In this document: positions 1-5,675 of the stretch, piece after piece
How the letters are laid out: each line of letters begins with the position of its first letter
Position numbering within the stretch: the stretch's first letter is position 1
NCBI GenBank assembly: GCA_946056455.1
Contig: CAMGJS010000078.1
Coordinates: 1 to 5,675, forward strand
DNA length: 5,675 bases
Origin: an uncultured Clostridia bacterium
Lineage (GTDB): Bacteria > Bacillota > Clostridia > Oscillospirales > Ruminococcaceae
Direction: 5' to 3'
Translations under genes and position numbers: made by a program
Notes under the pieces: model-generated
Database searches by the model: none
What the model was told of the DNA's origin: nothing
Seen by the model: the letters and a program-made list of their open reading frames with translations, nothing else

Positions 1-689
1 AGGACTGGTGCTCGAAAAGATGGTTTTTGCCGAAAGATTTCAAATCGGAGCAACAGCTTGAAAAAATGGCGGGAGTTTACATTCCGTTCTGGCTTGCCGA
101 CTGCAAGACGGACGCTAAAATCGAGGCTGTGGGAAGAAGAATAAGAACCTGGCAGTCGGGCGATATGCAGTATACGAACACGAGAGAATATCTTGTAAAA
201 AGAAGCGCTGTTGTGGACTATGTAAAAGTTCCTGCGGACGGTTCTTCAAAGGCGGAGGACGCTTTAATGGAGGCTATTGAGCCCTTTGACTATAAAAAGC
301 TTGAACCCTTTTCGATGTCATATCTTTCGGGATATTTAGCGGAAAAATATGATATAAAGAATACCGATGTACTGCCGAGGATAAGGGACAGAGTTGTAAG
401 GGATTCGGAGTCGCTTTTGATGCAGTCGATAAATTATTCTTCGGTTTCTTTAAGGAACAAGGACATTAAACTCATAAAGACCGATTGGCATTATACGCTT
501 CTGCCCGTATGGTTTATGACATACAAGCACGGCGGAAAAAGCTATTATTTTTCAATAAACGGACAGACGGGAAAGCTTGCGGGAACTCCGCCCTTTGACA
601 CGAAAAAGGGTGTACTTGTTTCGCTGGGAGCAGGGTTTGCGGTAGCTCTTATAATCTCTCTTATTCTTGTATTGGGAGGGATTATGTGA
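1..689 (+). CDS. TFIIB-type zinc-ribbon family membrane protein, C-terminal part (5'-partial)
   Basis: The reading frame is open from base 3 to the TGA at 687-689, giving 228 visible residues. The true start lies before the window. The TTG at 27 is an internal Leu codon, because the preceding codons read DWCSKRWF and run straight into LPKDF, the usual family context. Recognisable blocks are GVYIPFWLADC (about 96-128) and LLPVWFMTY...YYFSINGQTGK...GTPPFD (498-596). These match the C-terminal half of proteins usually annotated as TFIIB-type zinc-ribbon proteins, sometimes mislabelled as RNA polymerase subunit P or PriA. The N-terminal Cys4 ribbon that names the family is outside the window, so it is inferred. 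A single membrane helix (about 612-683) ends the protein, so the bulk is probably cytoplasmic with a C-terminal anchor. Its stop overlaps the next gene's ATG by one base, pointing to co-translation with the TPM protein. Biochemical function is unknown. Family confidence is good. Confidence 0.82.
   Translation, partial: DWCSKRWFLPKDFKSEQQLEKMAGVYIPFWLADCKTDAKIEAVGRRIRTWQSGDMQYTNTREYLVKRSAVVDYVKVPADGSSKAEDALMEAIEPFDYKKLEPFSMSYLSGYLAEKYDIKNTDVLPRIRDRVVRDSESLLMQSINYSSVSLRNKDIKLIKTDWHYTLLPVWFMTYKHGGKSYYFSINGQTGKLAGTPPFDTKKGVLVSLGAGFAVALIISLILVLGGIM
674..680 (+). promoter_or_regulatory. Ribosome binding site deciding the TPM gene start
   Basis: GGGAGGG lies inside the last codons of the upstream gene. 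It is 8 bases from the ATG at 689 and only 5 bases from an in-frame GTG at 686. The spacing and the codon favour the ATG, which also makes a compact TGATG stop/start junction. Confidence 0.65.
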
Positions 690-1519
690 TGAAAAAATTA
701 TGCTTTATGCTGTCTTTATTTACAGCGATTGTAATGCTCCTCCCTGTTGCTGTCAGCGCAAAGGAATACAAGTCGGAAAAGGTTTACATATCGGATAGTT
801 TCAATCACCTCACCGAAACGGAGCTTGATGAGGTTGCAGAAAAGGCTGAAAGCTTTGCTGAAAAGACGGGATATAATGTAGGCGTTGTCATAACGGACGA
901 TATAGGCTCAAAGAGCGAAGTGGCATACTCGGACGACAGCTATGAAAAGGTCTTTGGCAAGAATGTTGACGGGGTTATGATACTGATAAACAACGATACC
1001 TATGTCGACCACATAAGCACGGCGCGCAACGCTATTATTATGTTCGACGACCGCAGGATAGCGAGTATTCTTGCATACGCTCACGGGAACCTTAAAGACG
1101 AAAATTTTGCCGCCGCTATTGATGATATTCTTTATAAAATGAACGAGTTTTACGACGAGGGAGAGCCCGAATCCAACTCGGACTATTATTACAACGATAT
1201 TACGGACGAGATTGAGAGAAAGTTCCCCATAGGAACATTTCTAATGATTTTTGTTCCCGTATTCTTGATTTCTTCTGTTGTTATATTCTTTTGCATAAAG
1301 ATGTCTTACCGCTTTAAAAAGGCGGAAGCGGCAAGAGTTTATATGAACAGCTCGTCAACATTTTTCAGAGAGAAAAGCGATACCTTTATAAGAGAATACA
1401 CCACAAGTCACCGTATTTCTTCCGACTCATCGGGAGGGGGCGGAGGAGGATTTTCGGGTTCTTCTACGCACCATTCAAGCGGAGGAGGAACCTTCGGCGG
1501 AGGAAGTGCACACAGATAA
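689..1519 (+). CDS. TPM-domain membrane protein with Gly/Ser/His-rich tail (YdjH-like)
   Basis: From the ATG this is 276 residues. Residues 1-24 form a signal peptide (MKK, a hydrophobic core, cleavage expected after AVSA). Residues about 33-150 form a TPM domain (Pfam TPM_phosphatase type). Its visible features are the start block YISDSFNHLTETELDEV, GYNVGVVITDD (61-71), the strand VDGVMILINND (93-103) and the acidic FDDRR (119-123). Residues about 182-205 are a membrane helix, followed by a basic segment. The tail from residue 245 is SSDSSGGGGGGFSGSSTHH and then SGGGTFGGGS, the low-complexity Gly/Ser ending common in these proteins. The expected topology puts the TPM domain outside and the Gly-rich tail inside. 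TPM domains have been linked to phosphatase activity, photosystem II repair and membrane-complex assembly, and the substrate here cannot be told. It shares an operon with the zinc-ribbon protein and is followed by a terminator. Confidence 0.85.
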   Translation: MKKLCFMLSLFTAIVMLLPVAVSAKEYKSEKVYISDSFNHLTETELDEVAEKAESFAEKTGYNVGVVITDDIGSKSEVAYSDDSYEKVFGKNVDGVMILINNDTYVDHISTARNAIIMFDDRRIASILAYAHGNLKDENFAAAIDDILYKMNEFYDEGEPESNSDYYYNDITDEIERKFPIGTFLMIFVPVFLISSVVIFFCIKMSYRFKKAEAARVYMNSSSTFFREKSDTFIREYTTSHRISSDSSGGGGGGFSGSSTHHSSGGGTFGGGSAHR

Positions 1520-1524
1520 AAATA

Positions 1525-1552
1525 TCCCTGCAAGAGAAATTTCTTGCAGGGA
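1525..1552. terminator. Bidirectional intrinsic terminator between convergent operons
   Basis: The arms TCCCTGCAAG (1525-1534) and CTTGCAGGGA (1543-1552) are perfectly complementary, with one further A-T pair and a six-base loop. On the plus strand the stem is followed by ATTTTTAT, which ends the TPM operon. On the minus strand it is followed by TATTTTTA, which suits termination of the maf operon. The stem begins 5 bases after the TPM stop and ends 12 bases from the maf stop, so one element serves both directions. Confidence 0.88.
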
Positions 1553-1564
1553 ATTTTTATTCAG

Positions 1565-2134
1565 TTAAAGCATTTCTTCGGCGAGAAAGGCTTTTATCTC
1601 ACGGTTAAGGCGCGATACGGGAAGCCCGACAACATTGAAGAAATCGCCGTCTATTCCCTTGACGAAAAGACTGCCGAGACCTTGTATTCCGTATGCTCCC
1701 GCTTTGTCAAACGGCTCACGGGAGGCAATATAGTTTTCGATTTCCTCATCGGAAAGAGGATAGAACTCGACTTTTGTTTCATCTCGGAAAACACGGCTTT
1801 TTCCTTTATAAAAAAGCGCACAACCCGTTACAACATAGTGCACCTTGCCCGAAAGCGCCGTTAACATTCTTCTTGCGTCGTCATCGTCGCAGGGCTTGCC
1901 GAGAAGCTCGTTTCCTGCTATGACTACGGTGTCGCTACCGATAACAAGGCTGTCGGGGTGAGAGCTTGCTACATACTCCGCCTTTTGCGACGCAAGTATG
2001 CAGGGAACTTCAAAGAGAGGAGTCTCTTTTGGGATAACCTCTTCAATATCGGACGGGATACACTGAAAATCGGGGAAAATATTTGAAAGGAGTTCTTTTC
2101 TTCTCGGTGAAGCTGAAGCTAAAATTACATTCAT
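1565..2134 (-). CDS. maf: Maf-type nucleoside triphosphate pyrophosphatase (dTTP/UTP class)
   Basis: The protein has 189 residues, normal for the family. Maf proteins are cytoplasmic enzymes that hydrolyse non-canonical or surplus nucleoside triphosphates to the monophosphate and pyrophosphate, and some also affect septum formation. All signature blocks are present: SASPRR (7-12), the metal-binding catalytic Asp in IGSDTVV (Asp68), LLGKP (78-82), YVVTGCALF (100-108), the FDKAGAYGIQG block (142-152) and DGDFFNVVGLPV (162-173). The GIQG glutamine fits the YhdE/Bacillus Maf class acting on dTTP and UTP rather than the YceF class. This is inference from motif memory. The ATG at 2134 is chosen because AAGAGG stands 6 bases before it. 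A longer in-frame TTG start at 2152 would place that ribosome binding site inside the coding region and overlap the upstream gene. It is the last gene of the minus-strand operon. Confidence 0.95.
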   Translation of the reverse strand: MNVILASASPRRKELLSNIFPDFQCIPSDIEEVIPKETPLFEVPCILASQKAEYVASSHPDSLVIGSDTVVIAGNELLGKPCDDDDARRMLTALSGKVHYVVTGCALFYKGKSRVFRDETKVEFYPLSDEEIENYIASREPFDKAGAYGIQGLGSLFVKGIDGDFFNVVGLPVSRLNREIKAFLAEEML

Positions 2135-2140
2135 AGCTGA

Positions 2141-2146
2141 CCTCTT
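2141..2146 (-). promoter_or_regulatory. Ribosome binding site deciding the maf start
   Basis: On the minus strand AAGAGG overlaps the TAA stop (2145-2147) of the upstream metalloprotease-like gene and lies 6 bases from the ATG at 2134. It supports the 189-residue maf start over the TTG at 2152 and suggests translational coupling. Confidence 0.65.
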
Positions 2147-2588
2147 AATCAATGAATTTCTGTTTGGGGGAGTTTTCTCCCGTGACCTTTTCGCCTAAAA
2201 AATTCGCCCATTTTTCGCAGAAAAGGCTGAAATAGGAAATGTTGTTTTTCTTTCGGTATTCAATAAATTTCGGAAAATTCGCCCAGACGGACGAGGGTAT
2301 GCCGATGACGACAAGATACAAAGGCCCTAAAATAAGGGATTGTATCGTGTGTCCGTATTCGTGGACGATAACTTCTTCACGGTAATTGTCTGAGCGGTCG
2401 GAAAGCTTTGCGGACACGAAAACGAAAAGCCCTAAGGACATACTCGCGTCGCTTTTCCACTCGGTGAAGATTGCTCCGTGATAGAAAAAGTGCTTGCATT
2501 TAATATTTTTAAGAAAAACGCAAAATCCTAAAAAAGTCTGCAATATTCCGAAAGTACATTGCCAGAAAGCGTAAATTAAGGCTTTCAT
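2145..2588 (-). CDS. Small membrane protein with HEYGH zinc-metalloprotease motif
   Basis: This is a 147-residue protein that I cannot place in a named family. Residues about 3-26 are strongly hydrophobic and probably membrane-spanning. Residues 71-80 read EEVIVHEYGH, a classic zincin HExxH motif in which His76 and His80 would bind zinc and Glu77 would act as general base. It is directly followed by a second hydrophobic segment, LILGPLYLVVIGIPSSVW (85-102). The later CEKWANFLG (124-132) offers Glu125 as a possible third zinc ligand. This would make a minimal membrane-embedded gluzincin-like protein. The ligand assignment is inference. The ATG overlaps the stop of the tautomerase gene (ATGA, 2585-2588) and no Shine-Dalgarno sequence is visible, so translation probably depends on re-initiation from the upstream gene. 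It could be an active protease or a zinc-binding non-enzyme. The substrate is unknown. Confidence 0.75.
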   Translation of the reverse strand: MKALIYAFWQCTFGILQTFLGFCVFLKNIKCKHFFYHGAIFTEWKSDASMSLGLFVFVSAKLSDRSDNYREEVIVHEYGHTIQSLILGPLYLVVIGIPSSVWANFPKFIEYRKKNNISYFSLFCEKWANFLGEKVTGENSPKQKFID

Positions 2589-2821
2589 TTCAAAAGCGAC
2601 TTAGGGTCGTAGTGAGGCTGTTGGGTGAGGTTTTTGTTGTTTTCGATTTCTTCGGCAAAAACCTTCTGCCATTCCTCGGGGGTATATTCCTCGATAGAAA
2701 CGGAGATGTGGCTTTCGGTTGCTCCTATTGCGTCGTGCAGAGCGGCTGAAAGCTTCTCTGTTGCAAGCTTTTTCTGCTCATCGGTTCTTCCTTTTAACAT
2801 TTTAAGGGTGATATGCGGCAT
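2585..2821 (-). CDS. 4-oxalocrotonate tautomerase family protein (PptA-like)
   Basis: This is a 78-residue protein beginning MPHITLKML. In this superfamily the Pro after the removed Met is the catalytic base for keto-enol tautomerisation of 2-oxo acids. The pattern MPHI.LK at the start, DEQ at 14-16, HISVSIEEYTPEEWQKVFAEEI (38-59) and a terminal L..QPHY resembles E. coli PptA (YdcE, about 77 residues) more than the 62-residue 4-oxalocrotonate tautomerases. PptA is a dimer acting on phenylpyruvate-like enols in vitro with no settled physiological role. The start is supported by AGGAG 8 bases upstream. The stop overlaps the next gene's ATG. Proximity to malQ does not suggest a shared pathway. 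Family assignment is firm and the substrate is unknown. Confidence 0.85.
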   Translation of the reverse strand: MPHITLKMLKGRTDEQKKLATEKLSAALHDAIGATESHISVSIEEYTPEEWQKVFAEEIENNKNLTQQPHYDPKSLLK

Positions 2822-2829
2822 TTTTTATT

Positions 2830-2834
2830 CTCCT
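2830..2834 (-). promoter_or_regulatory. Ribosome binding site of the tautomerase gene
   Basis: On the minus strand AGGAG lies 8 bases from the ATG at 2821 and overlaps the TAG stop of malQ (2833-2835). This indicates that the two genes are translated from one message, with the ribosome finishing malQ at this site. Confidence 0.7.
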
Positions 2835-4302
2835 ATCTTCTGTAAAGCTCGGTGAGAGATTTTATTTCATCAGCGAGGCTTTCGGTGAGGGCGTCTTTTT
2901 TCATTCTCCACTGCCAGTTTTTGCCGAGAGTGGAAGGCTCGTTCATTCGGGCCGTGTTGTCAAGCTCTAAAAAGTCCTGCATCTGCGCTATTGCAAGGTC
3001 TGCGCAACTGCTCCACGCAAGGCGGATAACCGCCCTCGGCAAAGCTGATGTCTTTGAAACGCAGGCATATTTTTTAAGGAAAGCTTTGTCCTTTCTTGAC
3101 AGATTTTTTATCCAGCCGACAACAGTTTCATTATCGTGAGTACCTGTATATACTACGCAGTTTTTGGGATAATTATGCGGAAGATATGCGCTGTCGGATT
3201 TATGGTCGAAGGCAAATTCAAGGATTTTCATACCGGGGAAACCCGAGGCTTTCTGCATTTTTTCAACGGCAGGCGTTAAAAAGCCTAAGTCCTCGGCGAT
3301 GATACCTGTATTTTTGAAATTCGACTTTATGGTCTTGATGAACTTCATATCGGGGCCCTTTACCCACTCGCCTATCCTTGCGTTTTCGTTGCCGTAAGGA
3401 ATGGAGTAGTAGCTTTCAAAGCCACGGAAATGGTCTATGCGGATAATGTCGAATAGCTTGGCTGTTGCAGAAATTCTTTCAATCCACCAGTCAAAGCCTC
3501 GTTCTTCAAGAACATCCCAGCGGTAAAGAGGGTTGCCCCAAAGCTGACCGTCCTCGGAGAAGCAATCGGGCGGACAGCCTGCAACGCTTGTCGGGAGAAG
3601 ATTTTCGTCAAACTGAAAAATTTCGGGGTTCGCCCAGGCGTCAGCGCTGTCGGCGGCAACATATATAGGAATGTCGCCTATAAGCTTTATTCCGTTTTTC
3701 ATAGCGTAGGCTTTTAAGTCGTTCCACTGCTTGAAGAAAAGGAACTGTGTATATCCCCAGAAGTCAATTTCCTCAGAGAGAAGCTTTTCGTATTTTTTAA
3801 GATATTCGGGTTTGCGGAGCTTTATTCCGTCTTCCCACTCCTGCCAGGGCTTCAAGTCAAAATGATTTTTCACCGCCATATAAAAGGCGTAATCTTTGAT
3901 ACGGGGATTTTTTTCGATAAATTCGAGGTACTGCTCCTTATCACGAAGAAAGCCGTTTTTAAACGCCTTTTTAAGCACCTTGAAACGCTTTTTGAAGATG
4001 AGGGCATAGTCGATTTTTTCATCGTCCTCTCCCCAACTGATATTTGCATAGTCGCTCTTTTTAAGAAGCTTGTCCTTATGCAACAGGTCAAAGTCGATGA
4101 AATAGGGGTTGCCCGCAAAGGACGAAAACGACTGATAGGGCGAGTCGCCGTAGCTTGTAGGTCCTATGGGCAGAAGCTGCCAGTATTTTTGTCCCGAAGC
4201 TTTTAAAAAATCAATGAAATCATAAGCCGCTTTGCCCATTGTTCCTATTCCGTAATCGGAGGGAAGTGAGAAAATCGGCATAAGTATTCCGCTTGCACGC
4301 AT
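2833..4302 (-). CDS. malQ: 4-alpha-glucanotransferase (amylomaltase, GH77)
   Basis: This is a 489-residue cytoplasmic enzyme that transfers alpha-1,4-glucan segments between maltodextrins and releases glucose, working in maltose/maltodextrin and glycogen turnover. The length matches the short GH77 enzymes (Thermus amylomaltase is about 500) rather than E. coli MalQ (about 690). Diagnostic blocks are GILMPIFSLPSDYGIG (5-20), YWQLLPIGPTSYGDSPYQS (40-58), GDIPIYVAADSADAW (209-223) and the GCPPDCFSEDGQLWGNPLY loop (242-260). The predicted catalytic residues are all intact: nucleophile Asp290 in RIDHFRGF, acid/base Glu337 in IIAEDLG, and transition-state-stabilising Asp390 in THDNE. The ATG at 4302 is preceded by GAAAGG and lies 4 bases after the stop of the P-type-ATPase-like gene. 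No other maltodextrin genes are visible, so its role in this operon is unclear. Activity itself looks certain. Confidence 0.97.
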   Translation of the reverse strand: MRASGILMPIFSLPSDYGIGTMGKAAYDFIDFLKASGQKYWQLLPIGPTSYGDSPYQSFSSFAGNPYFIDFDLLHKDKLLKKSDYANISWGEDDEKIDYALIFKKRFKVLKKAFKNGFLRDKEQYLEFIEKNPRIKDYAFYMAVKNHFDLKPWQEWEDGIKLRKPEYLKKYEKLLSEEIDFWGYTQFLFFKQWNDLKAYAMKNGIKLIGDIPIYVAADSADAWANPEIFQFDENLLPTSVAGCPPDCFSEDGQLWGNPLYRWDVLEERGFDWWIERISATAKLFDIIRIDHFRGFESYYSIPYGNENARIGEWVKGPDMKFIKTIKSNFKNTGIIAEDLGFLTPAVEKMQKASGFPGMKILEFAFDHKSDSAYLPHNYPKNCVVYTGTHDNETVVGWIKNLSRKDKAFLKKYACVSKTSALPRAVIRLAWSSCADLAIAQMQDFLELDNTARMNEPSTLGKNWQWRMKKDALTESLADEIKSLTELYRR

Positions 4303-4306
4303 ATTT

Positions 4307-5675
4307 TTATACCTTTCTTATGCTCTGAATTAAAACCGTGAGCGCTGTCCACGCAAGATTATAAAGAAGAACGACAGTAGGTGTAAGCTGTGAGAACGAG
4401 GACAATGCGGCGAACACAAGCGCCATTAAAAGTCCTAAAATTCCTGCCGCCGCCTGAATGATAAGTCCTATATTCGCGGTCTTTCTTATACGCTTTGTTC
4501 CGATAATGAGTGACGCAAACGAAGCAAATCTTCCGTTGCAGACAAGGGATGAGGATTGTCTCTGAACATAGCCCGAAGTCTCTTCAAAATCATTGTGAAG
4601 TCTGAACGGGAGAAGTCTGAACATATCGGGAGATACTCCGAAAAGCTCAGCAAGCTTGTTTATGCTGATGATTGAGTCGACCGTACGGAGCATAACGCTG
4701 ACGCCGTTCTTTTCAAATTCTTTTAGACAGCTTTCAACCTCGGGGCTTGCCTTAATATCTATAATGAACATTGCCGAAAGCTCGCCCGAAATAGAGAGGT
4801 AAACGGCTATTCTTCCGTTTTCTGTGTACTCTCTTTCTCTTGCGACGGTGGGCATTCCCTCGATGCTGTGATTTATCATAAGCTCTCTGCTTCCGAGAAG
4901 GACGCGCTTATTATTTATCCAGCCGCAAAGCCCCATAGAGTCTTCATAGATATAGCTTTCAACGGGGTTGAGCATTTCTGTCTTTCCAACGATTATATCG
5001 TAGAACATATGCTTTAAGATACTTCCCGAATGGCTTGTGAGGCTTGCCGCCTGAACTATCGCCTCGTCAATCTGTGTTCCCGAAAAGACCTTTATCGAAG
5101 AAAGCGTTACCATTCCCTCGGGGAAAAGCTGTGAAACATCGAGAAGAACAGAGTTTGTGTCCGAAAAATCTTCAACGCTCTGATATGAAAGCATTGCGGA
5201 CGAGGACGAGATGTACTTTGACGCTCCCTTGAAAAGAGGGAGATTAACGGCAAGGATTGTGGCAAAGCAGGAGCATACCGAAAGCGTTCCCGCAAAGGCG
5301 GAAAGTGCGACGAATATCGAACCTGCTCCCTCAACGGAACGATTGAAGATAAGGGAAAGAATTCCTGCAAGCAATGCTCCCCCACACATAACGAGTGAGG
5401 CTATTTTGCAGAAATTGTCGGAAACATCGGGTGCGTAGGAATTTTTGAGAAAATCTGTGACAAATTCCGTTTTGCGCATTGAGGCAAGAACGGGGAAATC
5501 GTTTAACGCTCCCCTTGTGAACTTTGACGCCTTTTCTTCATTATCTACCGTGAAAACAGCGTAATGCTCGCAATCGCCTGAAACATAGCGGAAGTTCTTT
5601 TCTGTTCTCAGTATAATAAGCAGTTTGCCTATGGTATTGAAAAGCAGTGAGAATATCGCTACGGAAATATATACA
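4307..5675 (-). CDS. P-type-ATPase-like membrane protein with lost catalytic motifs (5'-partial)
   Basis: The frame stays open from the window edge to the TAA at 4307-4309, giving 455 visible residues. The ATG at 5479 is internal, since 65 codons before it encode another membrane helix (YISVAIFSLLFNTIGKLLIIL). Numbering from that Met, hydrophobic segments lie at 25-45, 52-80, 335-359 and 365-384. Between them the order follows a heavy-metal P-type ATPase. VLLDVSQLFPEG (111-122) sits where VxxDKTGTLTEG belongs, GLCGWINNKRVLLGSREL (183-200) where the nucleotide-domain GxxGxVxGxxVxVGNxxL belongs, DIKASPEVESCLKEFEKNGV (241-260) where DPxRPEA belongs, and VMLRTVDS (262-269) where VVMLTGDN belongs. 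The phosphorylatable Asp position (Asp114) and Asp268 survive, but Lys/Thr/Gly of DKTGT, the TGD Gly and the whole GDGxNDxP loop are gone. ATP-driven transport is therefore unlikely, and a regulatory or scaffold role is inference. It is followed 4 bp later by malQ. Confidence 0.72.
   Translation of the reverse strand, partial: VYISVAIFSLLFNTIGKLLIILRTEKNFRYVSGDCEHYAVFTVDNEEKASKFTRGALNDFPVLASMRKTEFVTDFLKNSYAPDVSDNFCKIASLVMCGGALLAGILSLIFNRSVEGAGSIFVALSAFAGTLSVCSCFATILAVNLPLFKGASKYISSSSAMLSYQSVEDFSDTNSVLLDVSQLFPEGMVTLSSIKVFSGTQIDEAIVQAASLTSHSGSILKHMFYDIIVGKTEMLNPVESYIYEDSMGLCGWINNKRVLLGSRELMINHSIEGMPTVAREREYTENGRIAVYLSISGELSAMFIIDIKASPEVESCLKEFEKNGVSVMLRTVDSIISINKLAELFGVSPDMFRLLPFRLHNDFEETSGYVQRQSSSLVCNGRFASFASLIIGTKRIRKTANIGLIIQAAAGILGLLMALVFAALSSFSQLTPTVVLLYNLAWTALTVLIQSIRKV
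4312..4317 (-). promoter_or_regulatory. Ribosome binding site of malQ
   Basis: On the minus strand GAAAGG follows the TAA of the upstream gene by two bases and lies 9 bases from the malQ ATG at 4302. It leaves no room for a promoter, so malQ is read from upstream. Confidence 0.6.

Noticed and set aside
27..29. TTG as the start of the first gene
   Set aside because: The frame stays open to the window edge, and the upstream codons fit the conserved family context. The codon is an internal Leu of a truncated gene.
686..688. GTG as the start of the TPM gene
   Set aside because: The ATG one codon later has better spacing to GGGAGGG and gives the same signal peptide.
1544..1864. Open plus-strand frame of about 106 codons antisense to maf
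   Set aside because: It begins inside the terminator stem and overlaps conserved Maf motifs on the opposite strand. It is not a gene.
2135..2152. Longer maf starting at TTG 2152
   Set aside because: It would overlap the upstream stop, add six residues before the conserved NVILASASPRR start of the family, and swallow the good AAGAGG site that serves the ATG at 2134.
3862..4206. Open plus-strand frame of about 114 codons antisense to malQ
   Set aside because: It lies wholly inside a confident enzyme gene, has no recognisable domain or ribosome binding site, and is explained by codon bias on the other strand.
5477..5479. ATG as the start of the P-type-ATPase-like gene
   Set aside because: Sixty-five further codons are open to the window edge and encode an expected membrane helix. 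No ribosome binding site stands before this ATG.
4307..5675. P-type-ATPase-like gene as a recent pseudogene
   Set aside because: There is no stop or frameshift across the visible length, and the losses are precise substitutions and a missing loop. This fits a divergent family better than decay.

Overview
The window looks like a chromosomal segment of a low-to-mid GC member of the Clostridia, probably of the Ruminococcaceae/Oscillospiraceae type. The reasons are AGGAGG-like ribosome binding sites, tightly packed co-directional genes, a zinc-ribbon-family membrane protein next to a TPM-domain protein, and a short GH77 enzyme of the clostridial/Thermus type. The assignment is by style and family, not by a marker gene. 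I see no mobile element, tRNA, rRNA or CRISPR array. Coding density is nearly complete, and no gene-free stretch exceeds about 50 bases.

Layout. The plus strand carries two genes at the left: the C-terminal part of a membrane protein of the TFIIB-type zinc-ribbon family (1-689, cut by the window edge) and a TPM-domain membrane protein (689-1519). They overlap by one base and surely form one transcriptional unit. A perfect 10-bp hairpin with T-rich flanks on both sides (1525-1552) closes this unit and also the convergent one from the right.

The minus strand carries five tightly packed genes, read from right to left: a P-type-ATPase-like membrane protein with destroyed catalytic motifs (4307-5675, cut by the window edge), the 4-alpha-glucanotransferase malQ (2833-4302), a small PptA/4-oxalocrotonate-tautomerase-like protein (2585-2821), a small membrane protein with an HEYGH zinc-metalloprotease motif (2145-2588), and the Maf-type nucleotide pyrophosphatase (1565-2134). 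Gaps are 4 bp, 11 bp, a 4-base ATGA overlap, and 10 bp. Ribosome binding sites sit in the end of the preceding gene, so this reads as one operon with translational coupling.

Function. The plus-strand pair resembles, by domain content, the membrane proteins YdjG and YdjH of the Bacillus subtilis ydjFGHI envelope-stress operon. The minus-strand operon mixes glucan metabolism (MalQ), nucleotide-pool cleaning (Maf) and three less clear proteins, and I see no single pathway joining them. The most unusual element is the P-type-ATPase-like protein. It keeps the fold order of the pump (membrane helices, P domain, N-domain-like insert, C-terminal helices) but has lost DKTGT, TGDN and the GDGxNDxP loop, in one uninterrupted frame of at least 455 codons. 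It is therefore a likely pseudoenzyme family rather than a recent pseudogene.
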